Assembly (NCBI GenBank): GCA_016926875.1
Contig: JAFGNU010000017.1
Location: 62,001 to 126,000 of the forward strand
Direction: 5' to 3'
Source: Anaerolineae bacterium
Lineage (GTDB): Bacteria; Chloroflexota; Anaerolineae; Aggregatilineales; Aggregatilineaceae
DNA: 64,000 bases
Shown: piece by piece, positions 1-8,685 of the stretch
Position numbering within the stretch: position 1 is the stretch's first letter
Layout of the letters: each line of letters opens with the position of its first letter
Made by a program: the position numbers and the translations under genes
Notes under the pieces: generated by a model
The model's input: the letters and a program-made list of their open reading frames with translations, nothing else
What the model was told of the DNA's origin: nothing
Database searches by the model: none

Positions 1-2
1 AA

Positions 3-1148
3 GACGGTCACCTGTACCTGGATACAGGGACGCCCGATAACCTGGTCTGGTCGTATCCCAACGCGGCAGATGTGGGAGCGCCCGCGTTTTATGCCGAAGT
101 GACCGGCCAACCGGCCCGGCAGCCCAATTACTTCGAGTACGGGCTGGCGTTCCGCGTCAGTTCGAACCAGGACTTTTACTACTATGTCGTCAACCACCGG
201 CAGGAGTACGTGCTGTACAACGTGAGCGGCGGCAGTTACACCGAAATCGCCGGGCCGGTCCCCAGCTACCTGATCCAGACCGGGCCGGGTGCCAAAAACA
301 CGCTGGGCGTGCTGGTCATCGGGGACTACATCGAATTGTATCTTAACGGGCAACTGGCGCACATCGTGATCGACAGCACGCACCAGACCGGCCAGACGCA
401 CGCCGTCGCCTACACCTTCTCCGACGCCGACGGCTCGCTGGCGATGCAGTTTGACGATTTTGTCTTCGCACCGCTGCTCGTTCAGGGTGACCCGCTGTTG
501 ATCCAGAACGCCCAGGCGGTCATCGGGCGCGTGACGGCGTCACAGGTCGTGCTGCAAGCAGGCATCGAACCCGGCACCGAGGCGCTGGTAACACTGGCAC
601 AGGGCGATACGCTCGTTGTGCTGGCACGCACCGAAAACAGCCAGCAGTTGTTTGGCTACAGCCAGGGCGTCACCGGCTGGATGAATCAAAGCGATGTGCA
701 GTTGGCACGCGGCGGCGCGCTGGTGAATATCGACCGGCTGCCGGTGATCGATCCGAGCGTGTCCGGTGAACACCTCCCGGTGACAGATCACTCCACACCG
801 GATGCCGGGCCGCCGCCCGGCGTGGATGTTTCGCTGTCTTACGGGCAGTCCGCCACTAGCACGCTGGCAGCGGAAAGCGCGGCAACGTGGACGTTCTACG
901 GCACTGCCAATGACATGGTCACTGCCAACGCGACGGCCATCAGCGTCAACCTGGACCTGGTGATTACGCTGATCGGACCGGACGGCACGGCGCTTATATC
1001 GGATGATGACAGCGGTTTTGGTGTGAACCCGGAGATCGCGGGCTACAACCTGCCCGCCGATGGCGTCTACACCATCAAGGTCAGCATCAGCGACGGCAGC
1101 TTCGCGCGTGAGGGCGATCTGTCGGTCAGCTTGAGTAAGACCAACTAA
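3..1148 (+). CDS. Partial secreted protein with SH3-like and PPC-like domains (5' end outside window)
   Basis: The reading frame is open from the first complete codon at position 3, so the real start lies upstream; a GTG at 72 is probably internal. The visible first part looks like a beta-sandwich domain of the concanavalin-like type (inferred from Tyr/Phe/Asn-rich strands). Next comes an SH3-like stretch (around ALVTLAQGDTLVVLART and GWMNQSDVQL). The last ~105 residues look like a bacterial pre-peptidase C-terminal (PPC) domain, with the LDLVITLIGPDG and YTIKVSIS strands typical of that fold. Such modules are extracytoplasmic. No catalytic motif is visible, so the function is unknown. Confidence 0.7.
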   Translation, partial: DGHLYLDTGTPDNLVWSYPNAADVGAPAFYAEVTGQPARQPNYFEYGLAFRVSSNQDFYYYVVNHRQEYVLYNVSGGSYTEIAGPVPSYLIQTGPGAKNTLGVLVIGDYIELYLNGQLAHIVIDSTHQTGQTHAVAYTFSDADGSLAMQFDDFVFAPLLVQGDPLLIQNAQAVIGRVTASQVVLQAGIEPGTEALVTLAQGDTLVVLARTENSQQLFGYSQGVTGWMNQSDVQLARGGALVNIDRLPVIDPSVSGEHLPVTDHSTPDAGPPPGVDVSLSYGQSATSTLAAESAATWTFYGTANDMVTANATAISVNLDLVITLIGPDGTALISDDDSGFGVNPEIAGYNLPADGVYTIKVSISDGSFAREGDLSVSLSKTN

Positions 1149-1232
1149 CGGGGTGTGCAAGTAGACGTGCACAACGATCCATCGGGGCGCTGCGGCGCCC
1201 TGTTGGTTGATACGCGGCTGTCATATTGGCCG

Positions 1233-1238
1233 TATAAT
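1233..1238 (+). promoter_or_regulatory. Putative -10 element upstream of the Pro/Ala-rich protein gene
   Basis: A perfect TATAAT lies about 36 bases before the ATG at 1275. A TTGATA at 1207 would be a -35 only with an unusually long 20-base spacer, so the promoter call is tentative. Confidence 0.4.
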
Positions 1239-1274
1239 AAGGCAGGAAGCCTATCACCAGTAAAAGGACAACCG

Positions 1275-2693
1275 ATGACCCCGGATAAGCTGAACAACAC
1301 CACGCCTGAAAACGACGAACCGGTCCTTGAGCCGGATGAATTCGAAGAACATGACGTGATCGTCAGGTTCGACCAGGACGGCGACACCGTCCCTGCCGAG
1401 GCAGCAACCGCCGTCGAATCACCCGACGAACCCGGCCCTGTCTCAGCCGCCCCGCCGCGCATCATTGCGGAAACGCCAATTGGCGGCAAGCTGCCTCTCA
1501 CAGCCGCCGGGATCGAGCCGCTGCCGGAACCACTCGACGACGATCTCGCCGCCCCGGTCGAAGACGAGTTACCTGTTGTGCCGGAATCCGAGGCTGACAC
1601 CGGATCGCCGGACGTCGTGGAGCACTCGCTCATCGATACGGAAGCGGATACGCTGGTTGAAGTGGCGCCGGTCGACGAAGAAGCGGTCGAGGAGGCCGAC
1701 ATCGAAGCGCCTGCCATCGGGGAACTGCTCGCACAGGCGGAATCGATGGCCGACGAAACCGGGGTGCCCGCCACGCCGGAAACACCCGCAGACGTCGAAC
1801 CGCCCGCCGCGCCGCCCGTTGACATCGAAGCAGATACAGCCGCCCCGGAAGATACACCCATCCCGGCGCCCGCAGCAGAAGCACCTGCCCTACCATCCGA
1901 GCCTGCCGCGCCCGACATCACGGCGCCATCTCAGGCGGCACCGGCCCCCGTACTCAGCCCGGATGAGTGGGACGACGACATCTCGCCGGAGCTGGCCTCG
2001 GTGCTGTTTGGCGCTCAGCGCGCAGCGACCGCCGCGCCGCCCGCTGATGCCGCAGTCCGGCCTGTCTCAGCCGCGTCCGCTGTCGCGATACAGCGACCGG
2101 CGCCGGAGATCAAGCCGGTGCCCGCTGCCGAACCGGTCGAACTGACGGATACCGCCCAGGCGCGCACGCTGCCCATCGTGGCGCAGGGCCTGAACGCGCC
2201 TGCGCCCGCCGAACAACCGGCAGGCACCGCCCGCTACCAGCGGATCGAAGACCCGCTCCCAGCCGACCGGGGCCAGCGCATCACCGAGCGCTGGGATTAT
2301 CGCGGCCCGGATCGCCCGGCGCTGAATGGGCGGCAGATCAAGCGGGTTGACATTGGGGAATTCAATTATGCCGATGGATCGTGGGACTGGACCTTCAAGC
2401 GCCAGTACACCGACGGGGGATTTGACCGCCGCCAGGTTCGGGCCAACACCAACCGCACGTATATCGAACGCACCGACGAGATCAAAGCGCGCGATCCGGC
2501 CACCAACAAGCGCGTCCGGCGCCAGGAGCAAGCGAACCTGATCCTGGCCGGGCCGATGCAAGAGGAAAATCGCGGCCTGCTCAGCCGCCTGCGGAAGCGA
2601 ATCAGCGGGGAGGATGACGGGTCAAAGTCCTGGCGACCGGCCACACCAACCGAAACACGCCGTGCTCGCAAACGCGGTGGAGACGCGTTCTGA
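1275..2693 (+). CDS. Pro/Ala/Glu-rich acidic hypothetical protein
   Basis: I chose the ATG at 1275 because AAAGGA lies 8-13 bases upstream and a -10 element precedes it; the frame is open further upstream. The protein is 472 residues. Residues ~1-330 are a long low-complexity acidic region rich in Pro, Ala, Glu, Asp and Val with no signal peptide, probably disordered. The C-terminal ~140 residues are more structured and end in a basic tail (RRARKRGGDAF). They contain Trp/Tyr/Arg-rich stretches such as GSWDWTFKRQYTDGGFDRRQ. I do not recognise the family. A disordered tether carrying a small C-terminal domain is the most that can be said. Confidence 0.6.
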   Translation: MTPDKLNNTTPENDEPVLEPDEFEEHDVIVRFDQDGDTVPAEAATAVESPDEPGPVSAAPPRIIAETPIGGKLPLTAAGIEPLPEPLDDDLAAPVEDELPVVPESEADTGSPDVVEHSLIDTEADTLVEVAPVDEEAVEEADIEAPAIGELLAQAESMADETGVPATPETPADVEPPAAPPVDIEADTAAPEDTPIPAPAAEAPALPSEPAAPDITAPSQAAPAPVLSPDEWDDDISPELASVLFGAQRAATAAPPADAAVRPVSAASAVAIQRPAPEIKPVPAAEPVELTDTAQARTLPIVAQGLNAPAPAEQPAGTARYQRIEDPLPADRGQRITERWDYRGPDRPALNGRQIKRVDIGEFNYADGSWDWTFKRQYTDGGFDRRQVRANTNRTYIERTDEIKARDPATNKRVRRQEQANLILAGPMQEENRGLLSRLRKRISGEDDGSKSWRPATPTETRRARKRGGDAF

Positions 2694-2742
2694 TCGCGTG
2701 CGCCGGGGTGTGGTTATATCACGCACCGCCAACCCGACGATT

Positions 2743-2772
2743 AACCGGGCTGCCAGCATCGCCCGGTTTTGT
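2743..2772 (+). terminator. Rho-independent terminator
   Basis: An AACCGGGC / GCCCGGTT stem with a 10-base loop is followed by TTTGTG, about 50 bases after the stop codon of the preceding gene. Confidence 0.65.
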
Positions 2773-2819
2773 GTTATCCTGAAGTTTGGAAGAATCCGTC
2801 ATCCAGGGAGGAAACCGCG

Positions 2820-3080
2820 ATGACACACCACACATCACTGGAAATCACCATCAACCTCGCCATTCGCCAACCAACAGGTGAGACGGCAGAAGTAGAGATC
2901 ATCGACTGGCAGTTCGACGCCCGGCCCCCAGAGCGCTTCCGCGAGCTGCCCGCGCCGGTGCGTGCTGCGATCTGGAGCAAGCTGCGCGACGAGATCGATG
3001 AATTCTGGTTCAGCGCTGCGTTAGAAGATCACAACCGGGCGGCCTGGAACCGCCTGTTGGAAGATGTAGACCTCGACTGA
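2820..3080 (+). CDS. Small hypothetical protein (86 aa)
   Basis: The ATG at 2820 follows a strong ribosome site (GGGAGGAAA). The 86-residue product is acidic and soluble, beginning MTHHTSLEITINLAIRQPTG. It seems to be a short beta-rich N-terminal half followed by an amphipathic helix (FRELPAPVRAAIWSKLRDEI). No family is recognised and no membrane segment is present. It sits between a terminator and a convergent HEAT-like gene, so it appears to be its own transcription unit. Reality of the gene is supported by the ribosome site and the amino-acid composition. Confidence 0.6.
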   Translation: MTHHTSLEITINLAIRQPTGETAEVEIIDWQFDARPPERFRELPAPVRAAIWSKLRDEIDEFWFSAALEDHNRAAWNRLLEDVDLD

Positions 3081-3119
3081 GCAATCAGCTCCAAACCTGA
3101 GCGCCGCCGGGCACAGCCA

Positions 3120-4313
3120 TCAATCCGCCCTATCGTCTGATGCCCGTAGTTTATCCAGCAGCGCCCGCAGTTCTTCCCGCGAGTCCGGCAGACCGTAGAA
3201 GTAGGAAAACAGGTTGGTAGGGGCTTCCCACACCTTGTCGGCATCGACGATTGTTTGCAGCATTTGCCGATCATTCCGGAAACCGCGAATCGCCAGGTTC
3301 CCGGCTGCCGGGTACGCGCGGGTATAGCTGCTGTTGTCCCAGTCGGGGTAAACATCTATATGCCAGTGGGACCTGTTCCCGCCGTGCCACAGGAACGTGT
3401 GAGCCAGCAGGCCCCGCGCCACCAGATGCGCATCTTCAGGACTGAGATCGGGATGGTTCAGCAGTTCTATCAGCGGCTCTGGCTTCAGCCACGACAGATC
3501 GCGCACAATTTGCTGCCGGTGAAGTGTTTTTTCCTGTTCGTAATAATGCATCGGGCAGCGCCGCTCCCAGAATTCCCTGGTGAGGAGCGCCGGGACCTGC
3601 GGTGACAGCCGGTCATCTTCCTTTGTGCGGTAGGTATAGGGATTCAGGGTTTCGACCGAGGCACGCGCAGCCGCTACCCGTATGGTATGAGCAGGGTCGT
3701 TCTCGACCAGTTCTCTCAGGAAGGGCGCAGCCTCGGCTTTTAGCGCGTAGTGGGGCCACTCCAATGAACTCAAGAGCGTTTTCAGGCTGCCCAGCAGCGC
3801 CACCCGGACCTCTTCATCCGGCTCGTGATGGACACGCTCGATCAGGGCCGGGATCAGGGTTTCGACATCATCGGTCATATACTGCAACAGCACGGCGCAG
3901 TTCAGTTGCACCGGTTTGGCTGCGTGCGCCAGCAGATCGATCAGGTTGTCGATGCCGCTCTTGAATGCCTCATACGTCTGGACGCACAGCCGCATCATGT
4001 GAACGGACAGCGGTTTGGAGTACCGGTGAAAAAAGATGTATTCCGCCACCCCCGACAAATCCAGCAGCAGTTCTTCCTTACCCGGCGTGTCCTCGCGCGC
4101 GAGCAGTTCGAGCAAAAAAGGAATGATGTGGGGAGTCGTGTCGTAAATATCGCCATGATCCTGCCCCGAACCCAACAAAAAACCGCGTGCGTACTCGCGT
4201 GTTTCAGGATCGGGCGACAGTAGATCGCGCAAACTCTGCGGGATCTGTTCGTGCTTACCGTAGACGTGGAAACCCAACCGTTCCCAGTTGATTTGATCTG
4301 CTTCGTCCAACAT
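3120..4313 (-). CDS. HEAT-repeat-like hypothetical protein
   Basis: The likely start is the ATG at 4313 (MLDEADQINWERLGFHVYG), which gives 397 residues; the frame is open for a few codons upstream. The protein is almost all alpha-helical with HEAT-like pairs, for example THIIPFLLELL, LIPALIERVHHEPDEEVRVA and EAAPFLRELVENDPAHTIRV. It resembles bacterial HEAT proteins annotated as hypothetical or immunity-like; that assignment is an inference. There is no signal peptide or catalytic motif. It is a stand-alone minus-strand gene, convergent with the small gene before it. Confidence 0.6.
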   Translation of the reverse strand: MLDEADQINWERLGFHVYGKHEQIPQSLRDLLSPDPETREYARGFLLGSGQDHGDIYDTTPHIIPFLLELLAREDTPGKEELLLDLSGVAEYIFFHRYSKPLSVHMMRLCVQTYEAFKSGIDNLIDLLAHAAKPVQLNCAVLLQYMTDDVETLIPALIERVHHEPDEEVRVALLGSLKTLLSSLEWPHYALKAEAAPFLRELVENDPAHTIRVAAARASVETLNPYTYRTKEDDRLSPQVPALLTREFWERRCPMHYYEQEKTLHRQQIVRDLSWLKPEPLIELLNHPDLSPEDAHLVARGLLAHTFLWHGGNRSHWHIDVYPDWDNSSYTRAYPAAGNLAIRGFRNDRQMLQTIVDADKVWEAPTNLFSYFYGLPDSREELRALLDKLRASDDRAD

Positions 4314-4440
4314 TGTTTTGCCCCAGTTTGATCTTGCACAGCCCAAGCCCGGCAGGCCGGGATGTCGCCCGCCGCCTCACGGGTTATGAAGTTATGCCGA
4401 ACGAGGAAGTTACGGCAAACCGGAAACCGGTCCGGTTGAC

Positions 4441-5046
4441 TCAACCGCCGCTTTCGGCCAGCATCCGCGCGGCCTGGTTGCAGAAGACATCAAACACCCC
4501 CCGGTGCAGGCGGCTGCGCGCCGGGTTATCCAGGTAAAGCACGCCGATCACCTCGTCCTCGATCCACAGCGGCCCACACAACACCGGCGCCGGTGTTTCG
4601 TCGGGCAGGGTGTGGACAAACAACTGCGACTCGCCTGAGTCCAGCGCCAGGAACAACGCGCGGCGGTCGAGGTTTACGTCGGTGGCCAAGACATGACGCC
4701 CCTGGAGGTCGCGCCCGGTGCAGTAGCGCATCTGCCCGTCGGCTTCGGAGCGAATGACATACCCCTGCTGCGCCTCAAACTGCTGCACAGCCCGCATGAT
4801 CAGTGCATCCAGGCGCGACGCCTGCCCCGGCACCTGGCCGCCATTGTCCTCAATCGGGCCATCATACGCTACCAGATGGTCATCAGGTTTCCCAGGCTGC
4901 GCAACAGCCCCCGGCGGATGTGTGATGTCCTGGGACGTGTAATCGTCATATGGATTGTGAACCGGCGATTCACCATCATAGTCCAGGGAGCCGGGTTTTT
5001 TGAGAAACGCGATCAGTCGCTGAACCAGCGTGTTTTCACCAGGCAT
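4441..5046 (-). CDS. GAF domain protein
   Basis: Residues ~70-200 form a GAF domain: a leading helix (LDALIMRAVQQF), strands LFVHTLP and VLCGPLWIEDEVIGVLYLDN, and a closing helix (DVFCNQAARMLAES). The GPLW.EDEVIGVLYLD segment is the usual GAF signature. The start at ATG 5046 gives 201 residues; a GTG at 5061 is also possible. There is no output domain (kinase, cyclase or HTH), so it is a stand-alone sensor or partner protein. The N-terminal ~65 residues are acidic and probably flexible. GAF domains bind small ligands or dimerise; the ligand cannot be told from sequence. Confidence 0.75.
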   Translation of the reverse strand: MPGENTLVQRLIAFLKKPGSLDYDGESPVHNPYDDYTSQDITHPPGAVAQPGKPDDHLVAYDGPIEDNGGQVPGQASRLDALIMRAVQQFEAQQGYVIRSEADGQMRYCTGRDLQGRHVLATDVNLDRRALFLALDSGESQLFVHTLPDETPAPVLCGPLWIEDEVIGVLYLDNPARSRLHRGVFDVFCNQAARMLAESGG

Positions 5047-5219
5047 GATCGTCAATCCCACATATACGGCATGAATAGGCCAGGCATTCTCAGGCTAAGT
5101 ATACCATTGTTATGCCCGGCGATGCCACGAGCTTCAAACTTACCAAAACCCTCGTCAAGCCAGTATTTCACCCCAGGCTTGCAGCGCGTTCGATTCCGAG
5201 CAAACTCGCGCTTACCTTA

Positions 5220-5225
5220 TATAAT
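5220..5225 (+). promoter_or_regulatory. Putative -10 element
   Basis: TATAAT lies 36 bases before the ATG at 5261; no convincing -35 is seen. Confidence 0.35.
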
Positions 5226-5260
5226 AGTATCAAATTCTTAGCCCGTATACGGAATTCCGC

Positions 5261-5482
5261 ATGAAAATGGCGGCTGCATTGGACAACTCGCGGAACATGC
5301 GCACTATCCTGCTGGTGATCGATGGGCTGGCGCTGGTTGGCGTGATCGTTTTTAGCGTACTAGGGGCGCTCTCGCCCGACAAACAAGGCTACGTGATCGG
5401 GCAGATCGTGTGCGCGGTCATCATCCTGGGATCGGTGCTGCTGCTGCGCCGGATGCGGCAGGACAACCCGCCCTTCGAATAG
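5261..5482 (+). CDS. Small membrane protein, two predicted TM segments
   Basis: The 73-residue product has two hydrophobic stretches (ILLVIDGLALVGVIVFSVLG and VIGQIVCAVIILGSVLLL) separated by a short polar loop, and a basic C-terminus (RRMRQDN). No family is recognised. It stands alone between a divergent GAF gene and a bidirectional terminator. No clear ribosome site is visible, so the exact start (5261, or the ATG encoding residue 3) is uncertain. Confidence 0.55.
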   Translation: MKMAAALDNSRNMRTILLVIDGLALVGVIVFSVLGALSPDKQGYVIGQIVCAVIILGSVLLLRRMRQDNPPFE

Positions 5483-5528
5483 CCAGGACCGGCAGCCGGC
5501 GTCACCACACTGGCAACCGCATAAAATA

Positions 5529-5558
5529 CGGCGAGCCTCCCTGTTTGGAGACTCGCCG
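5529..5558. terminator. Bidirectional terminator hairpin
   Basis: A 12-bp stem (CGGCGAGCCTCC / GGAGACTCGCCG, one mismatch) lies between two convergent genes. T-rich sequence follows it on the minus strand. Confidence 0.5.
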
Positions 5559-5609
5559 CTATGTCACAGATCAACAACGATCAGGAACATTGGTGCACAT
5601 CGGCGGAAT

Positions 5610-5707
5610 TATCGCCAGCGTTTTGTAGGGGCAGAGCAAGCCCTGCCCTGGGCGACCCACCGGGTCGCCCCTACCAAAAAACACCTGTTTACTTCTGCCA
5701 GATTGTA
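5610..5707 (+). repeat. 98-bp palindromic repeat, copy 1
   Basis: The element contains two nested hairpins (GGGCAGAG...CCTGCCC and GGGCGACCC...GGGTCGCCC) inside an outer GTAGGGGC/GCCCCTAC pair. The same element occurs in inverted orientation at 60935-61031, with matching outer sequence (TATCGCCAG at one end, CTGCCAGAYTGTA at the other). A short core copy lies at 21209-21237. It ends directly at the stop codon of the neighbouring LysM-glycosidase gene. It is probably a non-autonomous MITE/REP-type element. Confidence 0.75.
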
Positions 5708-7165
5708 CTAGGGCATCACGGCGTCCAGCGTGGAGCAGGCCGGGCATGTATTGTCGGGCCGGATGATAGCGTAGCCCGCCGCCGGGTCAGCCCCGTAGGC
5801 CGTGAAGTCCATGTTCCAGACGATCATCAAGCGCACTTTGCCGCTGTTGCGTGACAGTTCCGCCGCGCGGCCCAACCACTGCGCCTGCTGTGCGACCGTC
5901 GTGTTGTTGCCCCATTCAAACCCGGCAGGCAGCGCGCCGAGACCCTCCGGTGTAACATAACCAAGTTCGGTAAAGCACAGCGGGCGCGCGCCGCCAAAGG
6001 CGTTGTAGTAGGTATTCACCATGCCCCAATAGTAGCGCGTGTAGTAGTTATCGCCGCGCGGGTCGCCGCTGGTCTGGTCCGGCGAGACGATGCCCTCGTT
6101 ATAGTGCAGGCCGAGGCAGTCCATGTAGTTTGCCGCGCCAGCCGATGCCATGCCCGCCACGTAGCGGTCATCGTTCCACACCCGCGCCGAGCCAAACGCT
6201 CCTTCGGCCCCGGTGGGCGAAGGTGCGCCGCTGATAACCATCACGCTTGGGTTGGCGCCCTTGATCGCGTTATAGGCTTTAGCCAACATGCGGGTGTACA
6301 TCGCCGGGTCGATCTGGCCGGTCGGCCATTCGCGGTCAAGGTTTGGTTCGTTCCAGACTTCAATCGCATCTGGGCCGAGCGCGGCCACTCCGCCCAGGTA
6401 GCCTGCAAACTGATCCATGTAGCCATCGCCACCGGACCCTAACTGTCCCGGATCGCCCACAATGCCCAGCAGGATGCGGAAGCCCTGGCTGTGTGCCTGG
6501 TTGATCGCCCCGGCAGCGTTAGCCGGATCGTCGCCCAGGTTATAGCGAATCTGCCGCTTGGCCCATGTCATGCCCGCCTGCCGCATCAGGTCCGGATAGG
6601 CGAAGCTGTCCACGTGCGAGCCCAACTCAAACGAGCCGGTTGGTTGCGGCTGCGGTTGGGGTTGGGGTTGCGGCTGGGGCTGCGTGGTTGGCTGGGGTTG
6701 GGGCTGTGTGGTCGGCTGCGGTTGGGGCTGGGGCTGCGGCTGCACCCCCGGAATCTTGAGCACCTGGCCGACATAGATCAGGTTTGGATTGACGATGTTA
6801 TTCGCCGCCACCAGATCGCTGACCGTCGTGCCGAACTTCGCCGCGATTGCGGTCAGGTTGTCACCGGCCACGACCGTATATTCACCGGTCACCGGGACGG
6901 TGGTTGGCTGGGGCTGCGGCTGGTCACCTTCACCCGGAATCTTGAGCACCTGACCGGCATAGATCAGGTTCGGGTTGGTGATACCGTTGGCCGCGGCCAG
7001 CGCGCTGACCGTTGTGCCGTATTTCAACGCGATGCGGAACAGGTTTTCGCCCGGCTGGACGACATGTGTCGTGCCGCCCTGCGCGAGCGCCGTTGTCGCC
7101 GGGAAGACCGCCGGGGCCAGTAAGGCGATCAGCAAAAGTCCAATTATGATCAATCTAGAACGCAT
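5708..7165 (-). CDS. Secreted LysM-LysM glycoside hydrolase
   Basis: The start at ATG 7165 has an AGGAG ribosome site and leads into a signal peptide (MRSRLIIIGLLLIALLAPAV). Two LysM domains follow (VQPGENLFRIALKYGTTVSA and VVAGDNLTAIAAKFGTTVSD), then a Gln-Pro/Thr linker. The C-terminal ~270 residues are a TIM-barrel hydrolase of the clan A type: the acid/base Glu is in EVWNEPNLDREW and the likely nucleophile Glu in CFTELGY. It is 485 residues. LysM domains bind peptidoglycan or chitin-like glycans, so the enzyme is probably anchored at the cell surface. The GH family number (5- or 39-like) cannot be fixed. It is divergent from the HtrA gene. Confidence 0.85.
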   Translation of the reverse strand: MRSRLIIIGLLLIALLAPAVFPATTALAQGGTTHVVQPGENLFRIALKYGTTVSALAAANGITNPNLIYAGQVLKIPGEGDQPQPQPTTVPVTGEYTVVAGDNLTAIAAKFGTTVSDLVAANNIVNPNLIYVGQVLKIPGVQPQPQPQPQPTTQPQPQPTTQPQPQPQPQPQPQPTGSFELGSHVDSFAYPDLMRQAGMTWAKRQIRYNLGDDPANAAGAINQAHSQGFRILLGIVGDPGQLGSGGDGYMDQFAGYLGGVAALGPDAIEVWNEPNLDREWPTGQIDPAMYTRMLAKAYNAIKGANPSVMVISGAPSPTGAEGAFGSARVWNDDRYVAGMASAGAANYMDCLGLHYNEGIVSPDQTSGDPRGDNYYTRYYWGMVNTYYNAFGGARPLCFTELGYVTPEGLGALPAGFEWGNNTTVAQQAQWLGRAAELSRNSGKVRLMIVWNMDFTAYGADPAAGYAIIRPDNTCPACSTLDAVMP

Positions 7166-7342
7166 ATCGTAAGCTCCTGGGTCAGAGTCATCAAAGTGCC
7201 TTTCTACCATGATATAGAATTTCGCAATTTGCACAACTACGCTCAACCTGCGCCAACAGTCCGGTGCTGAAGTTGCAGCCCGGCGCGCCCTGCGATAGAG
7301 TTTGGCTGATTGGTGAGGGGATAGTGGTACGAGGATTATACG

Positions 7343-8515
7343 ATGAGACACAACCGTGTATTGATCGGACGATTGGGTATGCTGCCCCTGCTGGCAGCGC
7401 TCGCACTGGGGATCGTGTTGGGCATTTCCTGGCAGCTTCCCGCCACAGCCGGACCAGTGCTACAAGACCATCCCACGCCCACACCCGGCGCGCCGCTGGG
7501 GTCGCTGCCGGAAGATTCACTCAGCCTGCTGGACGCCGAAGAAACCGTCGTCGCCTACATTTACGAGCAAACCAGCCCGTCCGTGGTGCATATCACCAGC
7601 GTCACGCAGGTGTACGACTTCTGGCGGGGCGCGGTGCCGCAGGAAGGCACCGGCTCCGGCTTCATCTACGATACCGACGGGCATATCGTGACCAACAACC
7701 ACGTAATCGCAGGCGCGGATGAGATCGAGGTCGTGCTGGCCGACGGGACACACCTCCCGGCGACGGTTGTCGGCGCAGATGCCTTTTACGACCTGGCGAT
7801 CATCCACGTTGACCCGGCCCGCGTAGGCGCCCCCCCGCTGCCGCTGGCCGAACCGGGCGCGTTACGGGTGGGGCAGCGCGTGCTGGCTATCGGCAACCCG
7901 TTTGGACTGGACCGCACGCTGACGACCGGCGTGATCAGCGCCCTGGACCGCACCATCGAATCGGAAGCGGGATCGACCATCGGCAACGCGATCCAGACCG
8001 ACGCGGCGATCAACCCCGGCAATTCCGGCGGGCCACTGCTGAATACGCGCGGACAGGTGATCGGCGTCAACACGGCCATTCAATCAACGTCCGGCGGCGG
8101 GTCGGTCGGCATCGGCTTTGCCGTCCCGATCAGCACCGTGATGCGCGTCATACCGGAGCTGATGGCCAATGGCTACTTCCGGCACCCATCGCTTGGGCTG
8201 ACGGCGGCTGAATTGGGCTATGAACTGACGCCGTCCGAATCCGGTCCGCAAAACGGGCTGTTGATCGTTGAACTGGCGCCCGGCGGCACGGCAGCGCAGG
8301 CAGGTCTGGTCGCGGCCCAGGCTCAGCGGCAGGGACGGCGCTATATCTTTGTGGGCGGCGACATCATCACCGCCATCAACGGCGAGCCGGTGCTCACCCG
8401 CGATGACCTGACGCTGTACCTGGAAAACTACACGCATATCGGCGGCAGCGTCACGCTGACGATCAACCGTGATGGTCAAACGCAGGACGTGACCGTCAGC
8501 GTTGGGGAGCAGTAA
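7343..8515 (+). CDS. HtrA/DegP-type serine protease (S1C) with PDZ domain
   Basis: The 390-residue protein has an N-terminal hydrophobic anchor or signal (residues ~10-37) and a Pro-rich linker. A trypsin-like domain follows with the triad His120 (TNNHV), Asp150 (YDLAII) and Ser228 (NPGNSGGPL). One PDZ domain at residues ~285-388 includes GGDIITAINGEPV. Length and order match the single-PDZ HtrA family of periplasmic or cell-surface quality-control proteases. All catalytic residues are present. It is divergent from the LysM-glycosidase with 177 bases between them. Confidence 0.93.
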   Translation: MRHNRVLIGRLGMLPLLAALALGIVLGISWQLPATAGPVLQDHPTPTPGAPLGSLPEDSLSLLDAEETVVAYIYEQTSPSVVHITSVTQVYDFWRGAVPQEGTGSGFIYDTDGHIVTNNHVIAGADEIEVVLADGTHLPATVVGADAFYDLAIIHVDPARVGAPPLPLAEPGALRVGQRVLAIGNPFGLDRTLTTGVISALDRTIESEAGSTIGNAIQTDAAINPGNSGGPLLNTRGQVIGVNTAIQSTSGGGSVGIGFAVPISTVMRVIPELMANGYFRHPSLGLTAAELGYELTPSESGPQNGLLIVELAPGGTAAQAGLVAAQAQRQGRRYIFVGGDIITAINGEPVLTRDDLTLYLENYTHIGGSVTLTINRDGQTQDVTVSVGEQ

Positions 8516-8685
8516 AGCTGTCGCTGTCGCGCTCCATGTACGCGACACAAGATAAGCTAAACCGCACTACAGTACGTACTATGATACTGTGGAAAAACTG
8601 AAGCGCTTGTCCCGGCGTTCTATCTGACCTGTATCCCAACTTTGATGGAGTACCCAGTGAGAGTCAATGTGGTCAGGAAAAGAAA

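Noticed and set aside
6640-6760. Short tandem GC-rich repeats as a regulatory or CRISPR-like array
   Set aside because: They encode the Gln-Pro/Thr linker of the LysM-glycosidase.
8560-8592. ACAGTA...TACTGT palindrome before the PLD gene as an operator
   Set aside because: Short, imperfect and ~100 bases from the start without a recognisable promoter; not enough support.
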